55,096 bases of DNA, from assembly GCA_019633425.1 (NCBI GenBank), contig WSUB01000228.1, forward strand, positions 1 to 55,096, written 5' to 3'. Of this stretch, positions 32,016 to 43,529 are shown piece after piece. The notes below the pieces were generated by a model. It was not told the origin of the DNA. It was given only the letters and a program-made list of their open reading frames with translations, and ran no database searches. This DNA comes from Tulasnella sp. 424 (Eukaryota; Basidiomycota; Agaricomycetes; Cantharellales; Tulasnellaceae). The translations under genes were made by a program, and so were the position numbers. The stretch's first letter is position 1, and every line of letters starts with the position of its first letter.

Positions 32016-34503
32016 TCAAAAGTAGTCATCGTCTTCCCATTCGGAATCAGGAGAGTCGGGGCTACGGAAAGCACATGACCTGACTGAGCCATCGCGCACT
32101 GGCTTTGTTTAATGAGAATGAAGACTTACGGAAGAGAATACAAATCCCTGATCGACGCTGACTGCTCTTCCCAATGGCACCAACGTTCGTCCGGATCTCG
32201 AACACGCCTCGCATGATTCTGAGGGGAAAGGTCAGGAAATATGAGACATCTCGAATGGAAGGAAATTCGAACCTGGTTCCGGCGGGAGAGAGCATCAACC
32301 TCCATCACGAATTCGTTGAACAGGTTGCGGAACTCCTTATGCTTTGGACGTATCGCCCACCGATCTTCCCATTGGAATGGATTATGAGATAAAAGCTTCC
32401 GAGTGGGTGGACCAAATGTTTGCAGAACCGTGACTGATTCATCGCATACAAGGTCAGCTTGATACGTGGTTCGGACTTTTTGGAAATAATGGTTCAGCAT
32501 ATCGAAGAGACTTGTTGGGATACTAACGAGCAGGGAAGGTTGATTAACTCAAGTCCAACAGTCATCGCCAGCCGACTTACTCCTCCGCTTTTGCCACCTG
32601 AACCTCGCAGTCTCGCTCCCAAAGTTGTGCCAAGTCCAACCGTATTCTCCTTATGATATGTCGCGCTCCTTCCGGGACCCGAGGACTCTGCAGAACAGGT
32701 TCACAGATTTCTAATAGGGTGAACTTGCGTTCCATGTCAGTGCGATCACCAGTGATCATTTGGTTGACATATTGGAGCATGTTGATCAGGATATGGTCAA
32801 GGTCAAGACGGTCGCCAGAATCTGGTTTGACCAAAACATCGAATGCCTCGCTTAACGTCCCGGCGGCATCTTCTGCATCCCTATTGGAAACGAAGTGCAT
32901 TGTCAGTCCACTCGGAAAGAATTCCATCTATCCGTGGCTTACGAACCCTCTATATATGAGCCCAAAAGAGCTGTATGTCGGGTCGCTAATGCCTTGCAAA
33001 CGAGGAAGGCGGCAAACGATGAAGCAGAGGACGCAGAGAAACTTCCAGTCCTGATGTTTATGGCCATTAGAGCAGATCACTAAGTGATTGCGGAAGGTAT
33101 TGACGGTGTCGGAGGACGGCCAATATGTACAGAAGCGGAGAATCGAAAATGCGAGGGTGGATTGAATAAGGCACGTCGGAGAGTTCAGAATTTGTGAATC
33201 CGGAACCAAGACTGCTGTTTCCGTGACAGCGCCAACCGCAGATGTAACGTCAACGAATTCATCCCATTCCATGTCAAGAAGCAGAATACAGTGAGCCACG
33301 GCAGCGCAGTACAGCCGCTGGACGTCCGTTGCAAAATTGACCTGATCTTGACCTCGGAACTGCAGCCCCCGGGAATATGAATTTCGTACTTGGTCAAGAA
33401 AACGCTCCCGGAAATCCTCATCGCTCCATAGTTCCTTCATTTGGGCGACAGTTGTGATAGCGAAGATGTTTGCTGTAGCGCTCAGAAGAGTTAGTGGATC
33501 ATCGGATGTACAAATGGCTCGTTGGAGCGCAATGACCTGGAGCGACTCGGAGGGTTCCTCTGCCCGACCATTAGCTAATATATCCAGCCACGGTCTGAGA
33601 GAAAGAGAGCTGAGCTGGTCCCACTTCAACGCCCTGACCGCTCCCAGAGCTGTGGGTATCTTGCGACCGCTCCAAAAGAGCATATGAGAGAGAGGGCTGT
33701 GGAATGGACAGAACCTGTCCCAGATACTGCAGAGCGCGCTGCCGACGAAGAATGCGAGGCCAACGTACAAGGGTATTCCGACAAGAACGGAGATTGCGGG
33801 GCTAAGGTGGTGAAGGTAGAGGATGAGGGATACGCAGAAAATGATGAGGCCAATTTGGAGGAGGGACGGAAGGACATCGTCCAAGATGGGCTCAAGCTGC
33901 CACCGTTCGGCTCCGAGGTACCGCTTGAGCTGCTCCCACCGCTGGCGCTCTGCACCACCCCCACTACGTTTGCGGTAGTAGAAGAGCCACTGTCGACCCA
34001 GAACAGCCAGGAAGGAAGAGATAATTGCAAATGCAAGGCTCAACGCGAAGAGCGCGTTGATAGTGAAGATGTTCCCGGCAGGGGAGAACTCCGCAGAAGG
34101 AAGTGCGGAATTGGTTGGCACGCTGTCGTTCCTCCCTGTGACCAACTGGATTAGAATCGCGTTGTTTTGGGCAAGCAAGGCGTTAGTGTCATCAGCGGGG
34201 TCGGCGGACAAGAGAGGAAGAGTGAGGGCAAGGAATGCGGTATTGACACCTGCGAAAAGACCTGCCTGGATATCGGGTGTAGTGCACTTAGGAGACCGTT
34301 GGCATACGGAAGATCCATTTACTCACGAAAATTAGCAATCCATCGAGTTGCCCCTTTAGTCTTTCCACCATATCGTCATCTATTTCATCTGCGAGTGCAT
34401 CGTAGCAGCGGTAGAATTTGCCGCCGTCTTGACCAAATTCTTCCGTCGCGTCCGGGACTTCGATGACCGGAGGGTTTAGGGCGATTTGGGCGGTCGCGTT
34501 CAT
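32016..34503 (-). CDS. DUF6535-type multi-pass membrane protein, unit 2 (intact)
   Basis: Six exons: 34327-34503, 32947-34265, 32581-32880, 32273-32522, 32130-32218 and 32016-32079 (732 aa). Residues 1-59: MNATAQ start, then EEFGQDGGKFYRCYDALADEIDDDM. Helices lie at about 60-78, 127-148, 190-210 and 217-240. Between helices 2 and 3 is GRQWLFYYRKRSGGG and RWEQLKRYLGAERW. After the fourth helix come DRFCPFHSPLSHML and a helical region, then the VNQMITGDRTDMERKFTLLEICEPVLQ stretch (in parts), RDPDERWCHWEEQS, and an acidic-aromatic end SPDSPDSEWEDDDYF. The membrane part is DUF6535; the rest has no name I can give. It faces the decayed transporter convergently. Intron 2 has an unusual donor, GTTCGT. 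Function unknown. Confidence 0.87.
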
Positions 34504-35347
34504 TGAAAACGGTCGCTAAGATGGTTTTGATATCAAGGTGGTTACGTCTTTCTTGCTGTGGGGGGAGGTGGTGGAAGATGGACGAAAGCGTGGGTTGGGA
34601 CTTGCCTCGAGGCATCCGCGTGGCGATTGGGGCACAGCCACGCTCGGACCTCGCACCGGAGTTCCCAGCACCGGAGTCCGACCTTGACCTCCCTCTGTTT
34701 GAGAACTCGACGCTCAACAACTGTATAAAGAAGGTCCGGCCAGGAAGAAATAAGAGAGCAAATTGCAATTCGGTGAATGTGATGCTGGAGATGAGTCCTT
34801 GGTCGTTCTGAAAGCCTGCATTGTTTGAGGCTCGTCGAGAGTTATTCAGACCTGTAATGATACTTACGACTAGCTATAGTCGTTCTATGAGACTTGCGGG
34901 TGATTCAACACAACTAGGGCTTCAAGCTTGGCCCGACGATCGATTCACCGTTGGGAGTCACCTAAGATTGTACGTGATGGGTTCAGGTTTGCAACGGGCT
35001 GTCGATCGCGTCATCGTGTTAGAACCAGAGCTGCCGCGAGAGTCGCTCCGGCCAAGACATTATTTAAACATTTCCGACGCCGACGGTAGGTTAATTTTCG
35101 ACCTTCCTCGATACATACATAAGTCCGCGAAACTCTCTGGATTGGTTTGGGCTGGGTATGCAAGCCCGTTAGCCAACGTGTCGACCGCTAGTAGCTCAAG
35201 ACATCTTGTAACAATTCATTTACATAAATATACTGCAGATGGGACCAAATGGGCACGGTCACAGGAACATGCTGACTTGAAAGGACTGGGATGAGACACG
35301 GGAGCCACGATTCAGTGCGCGGGGCTGGATTTACATAAGGCACAACG
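34504..35347. other. DUF6535 promoter (unit 2) and B-type leader block (unit 3)
   Basis: 34504-34860 is the DUF6535 upstream region shared by all units. 34865-35345 is the B-type leader block, repeated in part at 40788-41010 and beginning again at about 55020 at the window end. No gene seen; the short open frame 34821-35294 lies within the repeat and has no known features. Confidence 0.5.
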
Positions 35348-36835
35348 TCAGGGTCGCCGTGTTCCTTTGGCCTTCCCTTCCATCCCATCTCTTCATCCTC
35401 TTCCTCGTCCTGCGAAACTCGTTCTACATCTCATACTCCCATATAATCTGGCCAGCGAGGTTCACCTTGACTCTCATTCCCTTCAGTCTCCAGCCATGAT
35501 GAACGATACTAGCCAAGTGGTGTTGAAAAGGTCGTGGTTTGGGACTCGCCCTCGATAGCAACGCCAGCCCAGGCTCCTGTTCTCCTAAACCGGATCATGC
35601 GCCCAAGCTAATCATCATGCCAGTGAAATACGTTTCGTAAGTCCAGTCCGCGTCGATGAAAAATGGGGAAATTGCAATGCTGACCGCCCGCCTCATCCCG
35701 CTTTAGGGTCGCCCACCCGCACATCTCAAGCCCCTCAACTAATCAGACTCGTCACACTCACCTTTCAAATGCCGCCATACCGTCCAAAACATACTCCGCA
35801 CGGCGCAGGAGCCGCGGTCTTTTTCCAACGAACTCCGCAAAGGATCCATCTCACTCTTCATCACTCTCCTCCCCACCGAACCAGACACCGGCAGAACGCG
35901 GATCGACGCCACCTCGGTACTCACCGCTCCGAAAGCCGAAATGCACATAGCTCGCCAAGTCCAAGTGTGCGGTCGTAGCTTCCTCACCACCCTCCCTCGT
36001 ACGCTCAACCAGTTGATTGCGCGTTGAAGTTGGGGAAGGGATCGAGCACCGTCAAGTGGCTCAGCTTGCTGGGATTGGGGATCGGAGCTGGCGTCGTGCA
36101 AATCCAAACGGGAGCTGCCGGGCATGGGAGTGGAGATTCGGTCGGGAAGCACGTCACGAACCCGCTGAAAGGATTCTTGGCCCTTTCTTCAGCGTGCGTT
36201 ACGTCCGGTTTGGTGGGAGTTTACTTTGAGGTGGTTCTCATACGACTCGTGGGTTCGCAACGTCCAACTTTCCTTATTCTCCTTGCTCCCCGCCCTCGTC
36301 CCCGTATTCTATTCCGGAAGCTCGACTTCAGAATCATCATGCGGGTGGTTCTGGAACCTGTTTGAGATGTTGGGGGGACGGGCTTGGCTACGGTCCTCAT
36401 GCAGGTGTTTGGAGGGTTGGTCACCGCCGTTCTCGTCAAGTACGCCGACAAAACCATGAAGTGATTCGCGAGGGGCTTAAGCTTCATCTCTCGTTTCTCG
36501 CCTCCTTCGCCCTCTTCGACTTCAGCATCACGGTACCCTTCGTCGTTGGATCGAGCATCGTCCTCGCTGCCACGTGGTTTTATAACCAACCTGCCCAGGA
36601 GAAGCCAAGGGAGGTCGTTCACGAGAGGTTGGGTGGGGATGAAGGGTCGGGCATGAGAGTTAGCCTCTCGTCGTTATCTTTGAAGGGCAGCGGTTCTCAG
36701 GCGCCACTGTATACGTCTAAAACTCCGAGCCGGGATCAGTCAAACGCTGGGCTTGGCATGACTAGGATGGCGGGATCGGATGGACACAGGAGCTCGGGGT
36801 CTGCGGGAAGCGAGGTGCTGAACGATTACCGCTTT
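35348..36835 (+). pseudogene. SLC35A-type transporter, unit 3 (decayed, shortened)
   Basis: Matches the intact transporter but is much shorter. Several indels disrupt the first exon and the start of the second. About 190 bp are lost near 36025, joining RSTS to the KLGKGSSTVKWLS block and removing the IPAILYVIQNNLQF region. Frameshifts follow near 36240 and 36460 (TGA after KTMK). The Ser-rich tail lacks the 74 codons that correspond to 24416-24637 of unit 1, in frame and exactly as in unit 4. Not functional. Confidence 0.88.
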
Positions 36836-37564
36836 CTTTCTTTTGGTGGAGGGAAGGGGAATCAGCATTATTATAACGGGATTTTTGTCGTTCCTTTTTT
36901 AGTATTTCTCTACGAGCCAAGCTTAATTCGACCGACGGTGTTGATGTGATGATGGAACGATAGTGTTTTTAGCACGTTTAGTGGCCTCGCTGCGGTGTTG
37001 CGTCAAAGGCGGGGCGACGATAGTTATCGTTATAACCCTTCGAGATTGTAGATATGTCTGTTTCTTCGATTGTGTTTTATGATCTTTTCCTTTCGTTTCT
37101 TTCCCTATGTTTCATTATGAAAATCTTAGACAAGTCGTGCCCTTCTAAATCACGTTATTAATTCGGGGACCTGCATCCTACACTGTTGGTTGTTCCGAGC
37201 TCCTACTTGGTGTGGTCTCGCACGACGTTCGGGAGCCTGTTCCGAGGCGTCAGCCTTCCACAGGTGAAGATACTTCATAAGCATTCATCCCGACGGACAA
37301 ATAGAACCAACAGAACACGAGAATAGAAACACACTGATTTAACAAACGGGGAAGGTCAGGTGGAAAATGCCGTGCCGTGAGCGTGTTGGGCGCGTTGAAA
37401 CACGAGCGAAGAACCGCTCTAACAAGCCTGCCACATGCACGCGCACATGAGCGATTCGGTAAAGCAAAAGCAACGGGCGAGGGCCTATTATACAGCCCAC
37501 CAAGTCCAAGACAAGAAGTGGTACAACCAACAGCTCTCCCTTCATTCCCCAAGATGGAGTAGGA
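36836..37564. other. Convergent 3' intergenic region, unit 3
   Basis: Duplicate of 24786-25559; no gene seen. Confidence 0.55.
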
Positions 37565-40033
37565 TCATCGGAAAAGGAAATCGTCGTTCCAGGGCCAATC
37601 TTCGTCCTCGGGTCTACGGAAAACACATGACCTGGCTGAGCCATCGCGCACTGGCTTCGTTTAACGAGAATGACGACTTACGGAAGAGAATACAAACCCC
37701 TGATCGACGCTGGCTGTTCTTGCCAATGGCACCAACGTTCGTCCGGATCTTGAACACGCCTCGCATAATTCTGAGGGGAAGGGTCAGGAAATATGAGATG
37801 TCTCGAATGGAAGGAAATTCGGACCTGGCTCCGGCGAGAGAGAGCATCAACCTGCATCACGAACCCGTTGAACATGTTGCGGAGCTCTTTACGCTTTTCA
37901 CGTATCATCCGTTGATCCTCCCACCTGTACCGGGATGGTCCATGCGAGAAAACCTTCCGAGTGGGTGGATCAAATGTTCGCAGCAGTGTGACTGGTTCGT
38001 CGCATTCAAAGGCAGCTTGATAAGTGGTTCGGACGTTTTGGAAATAATGGTTCAGCATATCGAAGAGGCTTGTTGGGATACTAAAGAGCAGGGAAGGTTG
38101 ATCAACTCGAGTCAAACAGTCATTACCAGCCAACGTACTCTCTTTTTGCCGCCCGAACATCGCACTCTCGCTCCCAAGCTTGTGCCAAGTCAAGCCGAAT
38201 CTTCCTTATGATCTCTCGCGATGCTTCCAGTACCCGAGGACTATGCAGAACAGGTTCACAGATTTCTAATAGGGTGAACTTGCGTTCCATGTCAGTGCGA
38301 TCACCAGTGATCATTTGGTCGACATATTGAAGCATGTTCCTCAAGATCTGGTCAAGGTCAAGATCGTTGCCAGAGTCTGGGTCGACCAAAACATCGAATG
38401 CCTCCCTTAACGTCACGGCGGCATGTTCTGCATCCCTGTTGGAACCGAAGCGGATTGTCAGCACACACGGAAAGGTATCATCTCTGCATGATTACTTGCC
38501 CTCTATATGCCTTCCTAAGAGAATCAATTGACGTGGGGAAGTGGCGCAAGTCAGGAAGACAGGAAACGACGAAGGAGAGGATGCAGAGGAACTTCCAATC
38601 CTGATGTTCCTGACCGTTAGAGCAGATTACTAGATGATTGCCGAAACTATGCATCTCCTCCAGGGACAGAACATATGCATCGAACCGGAGCATAGAAAAT
38701 GCGAGGGTGCTTCGAATCAGGCAAGCCGGAGAGTTCAGAATTTGGGGTCCGGGAAGCAAGATTGATGCTTCCTGGACGGCGCGCACCGCATATCTAAAGT
38801 CGTCAAATTCACCCCACCCCTTGTCAATAAGAAGAATACAGTGGGCCGCGGCAGCGCAGTACAGCCGCTGGACAGCCGTTGCAATTTTGACCTGATGTTG
38901 GCCTCGGAGTTGCAACCCCCGGGAATATGAATTTCGTACTTGGTCAAGGAACCGCTCCCGGAATTCCTCACCACTCCATAGCTGCTCCATTTGAGCGACA
39001 GTTGTGATCGCAAAGATGTTCGCTGCAGCGCTAATATGAGTCAGCGGGTCATCGGATGTACAAACGACCCGTTGGAGGGCGATAATCTGGAGGGACTCCA
39101 GGGATTCCTCAACGCGATCATGGGTTAATGCATCCAGCAACGGTTTGAGAGAAAAGACTTTAATTTGGTCCCATTTCAATCCCTTGACCGTGCCCAGGAC
39201 CGAGGGTATCTTGCGTGCGCTCCAGAAGAGCATGTGTGAAAGGGGACTGTGGAACGGACAGAATTTGTCCCGCATAGTGCAGAGTGCACTTCCGAGGAAG
39301 AAAGCAAGACCAATGTACAAGGGTATTCCGACAAGAATGGATATTGTGGGGCTGAGGTGGTGAAGGTAAAGAAGGAGTGATACGCAGAAAATGATGAGAC
39401 CTATTTGCAGGAGAGACGGAAGGACATCGTCCAAGATGGGCTCTAGCTGCCACCGTTCGGCTCCGAGGTACCGCTTAAGCTGCTCCCACCGCTGGCGGTC
39501 TGGACCACCCCCACTACGCTTGCGGTAGTAGAAGAGCCACTGTCGGCCCAGGACCGCCAGGAAGGAGGAGATAATTGCAAATGCCAAGCTCAACGAGAAG
39601 AGCGCGTTGATGGCGAAGATGTTGCCGGCAGGGGAGAACCCCGCGGAAGGAAGTGCGGAATTGATGGGAAGGCTGTCGTTCCTCCCTTGAGTTAAAATTT
39701 GGGCGAGCAACGCGTTAGTGTCATCCGCGGGATCTGCAGACAACAGAGGAAGGGTGAGGGCAAGGAATGCGGTATTGACACCTGCGAAAAGACCAGCCTG
39801 TATTTCGGGTGCCGTGCACTTAGGAGACCGTTGGCAGACAGGAATTTATTACTCACAAAAATTAGCATTCCGTCGAGTTGCTCCTTCAGCCCTTTGACCA
39901 TATCTTCGTCTATCTCATCTGCGAGGGCATCGTAGCAGCGGTAGAATTTGCCGCCGTCTTGCCCGAACTCCTCCGTCGGGTCCGGAACTTCAAAAACGAG
40001 AGGGTTGAGTGGGGTTTGGGCGGTAGCGTTCAT
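37565..40033 (-). CDS. DUF6535-type multi-pass membrane protein, unit 3 (intact)
   Basis: Six exons: 39857-40033, 38500-39797, 38139-38435, 37825-38080, 37682-37770 and 37565-37631 (727 aa), all in phase. Domain plan as for the unit 2 protein. Differences: exon 2 is 21 nt shorter because the ALLAQILTQGRND loop between helices 1 and 2 is reduced; exon 4 has two extra codons (SRYRWEDQ); the tail reads RPEDEDWPWNDDFLF, keeping its acidic-aromatic nature with little sequence identity. Intron 2 has a GC donor (GCAAGT), as in unit 1. Confidence 0.87.
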
Positions 40034-41011
40034 TGAAAACAGTAGCTTAGGTGGCTTTTGTATCAAGGAGGATCTGCCGTCCCTGCCGGCGGGGGAGGTG
40101 GAAGATGAATGAGAGCGAGGGTTGGGGCTTGCTTGCTGGCGTGTCGACAACTCCTGCATAGCCACGCTCGGACCTCCGGCCGGAATTCCCCGCACCGGAG
40201 TCCGACCCCGACCTACGCGTGTCTATCAGCTTGCTCGATTCTTGCGCAACACGGAAAGGTTACCGGAGGGTTGATGTCTAATAGGACATGAGCGTCGTCT
40301 CAATGGAAGGGATGAAGGCTACGAATCAATTTGATTACGCTGCTAATAAACGATGTGCTCCCTACTAGGGAACTTCCCCACTAATTATGAACCAGCATGG
40401 AGGTTTTCAGCACTACGACCCAGCGCAAGTGCAAGGATGGCCAATAGGACTTTGCCCAACTTTCAGCATATGCTTCGGTCAAAGTCGTGTGCTCTGGCGT
40501 CATCGCTGGTCGCCAAACATTGAAGCGTCGTCCGTGAAGACCATTTTAAAGGAGAGTCGTTTTGAACCATGACAGAGGCAGTTCGCTGGTACTTTTAGCT
40601 ACGGCGGATGATGCGCTCGATCTGGGAGACACAGTGACGTACCTCGTCAAGATGTCATGGTCGCCGTCACGCTGTTCCTTCCGCTGCACCGAACGATCCA
40701 ACCCATCCTCTCCTCTCGTCTCCCGAGCTCTCGGCCTCTAGCCTGTTCCTGAAGCTTCTCCATCATACATCTTCATGTCTACATAAGTCCGCGAGACTCT
40801 CCAGATTGGTTTGGGCTGGGGGTGCAAGCCCGTTAGCCAACGTGTCGACTGCCAGTAGTTCAAGACATCTTGTAACAATTCATTTACACAAATATACTAA
40901 TGCAGATGGGACCAAATGAGCCTGGTCACAGGAACATGCTGACTTGAAAGGACTGGGAAGAGACACGGGGTTAACTACGATTCAGTGCGCGGGGCCGGAT
41001 TTAAGGCACAA
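40034..41011. other. Composite spacer between units 3 and 4
   Basis: In order: DUF6535 promoter (to about 40230), unique sequence, A-type leader block (40360-40570), a decayed piece of transporter leader and first exon (about 40655-40780), and part of the B-type leader block (40788-41010). Two leaders in a row mark a rearranged border. No gene seen. Confidence 0.6.
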
Positions 41012-42755
41012 CGTCAGGGTCGCCGTGTTCCTTTGTCCCTCTCTGATCCTCCCTTCCATCTATCTCTCTCTCTATCCTCTTCCTCGTACTGCGGAACTCG
41101 TTCTAGAGTGACCTACATCTCATAATCCCATGTAATCTGGCCAGCAAGGTTCACCTTGGCTCTCATTCCCTTCAGCCTCCAACCATGATGAACGATACTA
41201 GCCAAGTCGTGTTGAAAAAGCCGTGGATGGGGACTCGCCCTCAGTAGCATCTCCAGCCCAGACCCCTGCTTCTCCTAAACCGGATCCTGTGCCCAAGCTA
41301 ATCAGCATGTCAGTAGAATACGCCTCGTAAGTCCAGTCCGCGTCGACGAGAAATGAGGGAAATTGCAATGCTGACCGCCCGCCTCTTCCCGCTTTAGGGT
41401 CACCCACCCCCACATCGCTCCACTCAAACCTCTCAACTGATCAGACTCATCACATTCACCCTTCAAATGCCACCTTAGCCATCATAATGCACTATTCGTG
41501 CGTCTCGACAGCACCGTCCACGACGTACTCCGCACGGCGCAGGGGCCGCGGTCTTTTTCAACCAACTCCTCAAAGGATCCATCTCACTCTTCATCACTCT
41601 CCTTTGCACCGAACCAGAAACCGGCAGAACGCGGATCGACGCCACCTCGGTACCTACCACTCCGAAAGCCGAAAATGCACTTTGCTCGCCAAGTCCAAGT
41701 GTGCGGTCGTAGCTGCCGCCCCACCCTCCCTTGTGCGCTCAACCAGTCGATTAATTGGGCGATTTAGGAAGCCAGTCCGAGAATCCTTCAGCCTGGACTG
41801 CTAGAAGCTGTCCATCCCGGCGATCTTGTACGTCGTTCAAAACAACCTGCAGTTCGTTGCCGCTTCGGATTTGGACGTCGCTACGTTCCAAGTAAGGTAT
41901 CCGATGAAGATCCTCACCACGTCCGGGTTCAGCGCGTTGGTGTTGAGGAAGGGATTGAGCACCGTCAAGTGGCTCAGTTTTTTGGGATTGGGGATCGGAG
42001 TTGGCGTCGTGGAAATCCAAACGGGAGCTGCCGGGCATGGAGGTGGCGATTCGGTCGCGAAGTACGTCACGAACCCGCTGAAAGGGTTCTTCGCCCTTTC
42101 TTCGGTGTGCCTTACGTCCGGTTTGGTGGGAGTTTACTTTGAGATGGTTCTCAAAGGACCTGGGGGTTCGCAACGTCCAACTTTCCTTATTATCCTTCCT
42201 CCCCGCCCTCGTTATTCCGGAAACTCGACTTCAAAAATCATCATACGGGTGGTTCTGGAACTTATTCGAGACGTTGGGCGGACGGGCTTGGGCTACGGGC
42301 CTCATGCAGGTGTTTGGAGAGTTGGTCAGCGCCGTGGTCATTAAATACGCCGACGACATAATGGAAGGATGATTTGCGACGAGCTTGAGCTTCATCATCT
42401 CGTTTCTCTCCCCCTTCGCCCTCTTCGACTTCAGCATCACCATACCCTTCGTCGTTGGATCGAGCATCGTCCTCGCTGCCACGTGGTTTTACAACCAACC
42501 TGCCCAGGAGAAGACTAGGGAGGTCGTTCAAGAGAGCTTGGGTGGGGATGAAGGGTCGGGCATGAGAGTTAGCCTCTCGTCGTTATCTTCGAAGGGCAGC
42601 GGTTCTCAGGCGTCACTCTATGTATACGTCTAAAACTCCGAGTCGGGATCAGTCAAACGCTGGCTTGGCATGACTGGGAAGGCGGGATCGGATGGACACA
42701 GGAGCTCGGGGTCTGCGGGAAGCGAGGTGTTCGGGTCGTCTTTGAGCGCTGAACG
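41012..42755 (+). pseudogene. SLC35A-type transporter, unit 4 (decayed)
   Basis: Better preserved than unit 3 but broken. The first exon and early second exon are frameshifted. TAG at 41802-41804 replaces the Trp of DCWKLSIP. Two or more indels lie between 42160 and 42230 (VRNVQLS to SGNSTS), and a TGA follows EG near 42370 in the KYADNIMKGF helix. A long stretch, 41826-42150, is still open and well conserved. The tail carries the same 222-bp deletion as unit 3. Confidence 0.88.
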
Positions 42756-43529
42756 ATTACCGCTTTCTTTCTTTTTGTGGAGGGAAGGGGAATCAGCATT
42801 ATTATAACGGGATTTTTGTCTTTCTTTTCTTAGTCTTTCTCTACGAGCCACCTTAGTTCGACCGACAGTGTTGATGTCATGATGGGACGATAGTGTTTTT
42901 ACGCGTTACGTTTAGCTATTCTCGTCGCCTGGCACCTCGGCCAAAGCCAAAGCTAACGATAGTTATCATTATAACACTTGAAAATTGTACATATGTATGT
43001 GATATATAGGTTTCTAGCCTTTCTTCGATTGTGTTTTATGATCTTCTTTTCCTTTCGTTTCTTTCCCTATTTTTCATTATGAAAATCCTAGACAAGTCGT
43101 GCCCTTCTAAGTCAACACATTGATTCGGGGATCTGAGTCCCAGAATGTTGGTTGCTATGAGCTCCTAATTGGGCGTGGCTTCGCACGAAGTACGCGATCC
43201 AGGTATTCCAACATGTCAGCCACCGTGGCTGAAACATTTTAAAAGATTTGTCTCAACAAAGTGGACTAAACGAACAAGAGAGGAAAAATAAACTGCTTTG
43301 GGTAAACTGGCAAAGGGCGGGCGGGAAGTGTCATGCCGTGTGCGTGTTGGACACTTTAAAGCACGGGCAAAGAAAGGTTATAATACGCTTGCCACATGGG
43401 TGCGTATGTTTGCGATTTGGTAAAGGAGAAAAAAGACGGAATGAGTCCTATTAATACGGCGCACGAAGTACGGGGCAAGAGGTGGTCCAGCTGAATCACT
43501 CTTCCTCCATTCCAAGAGACGGAGCAGGA
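42756..43529. other. Convergent 3' intergenic region, unit 4
   Basis: Duplicate of 24786-25559; no gene seen. Confidence 0.55.

Larger units (their letters stand above)
28855..34820. repeat. Tandem unit 2
   Basis: Second repeat. Its left end is double: a 140-bp piece of transporter leader and first exon (28855-28995), then the A-type leader block (29005-29240), then a full leader from 29336. This indicates a secondary rearrangement at the border. Confidence 0.75.
35348..40230. repeat. Tandem unit 3
   Basis: Third repeat of the transporter/DUF6535 pair, introduced by the B-type leader. Its transporter shares a 222-bp in-frame deletion with unit 4, so units 3 and 4 are sisters. Confidence 0.78.

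Noticed and set aside
32062..32083. Earlier acceptor for the last DUF6535 exon, ending QVMCFP
   Set aside because: The acceptor 4 nt further on gives a tail conserved in all five copies, and in units 1 and 5 the earlier site is CAA rather than CAG.
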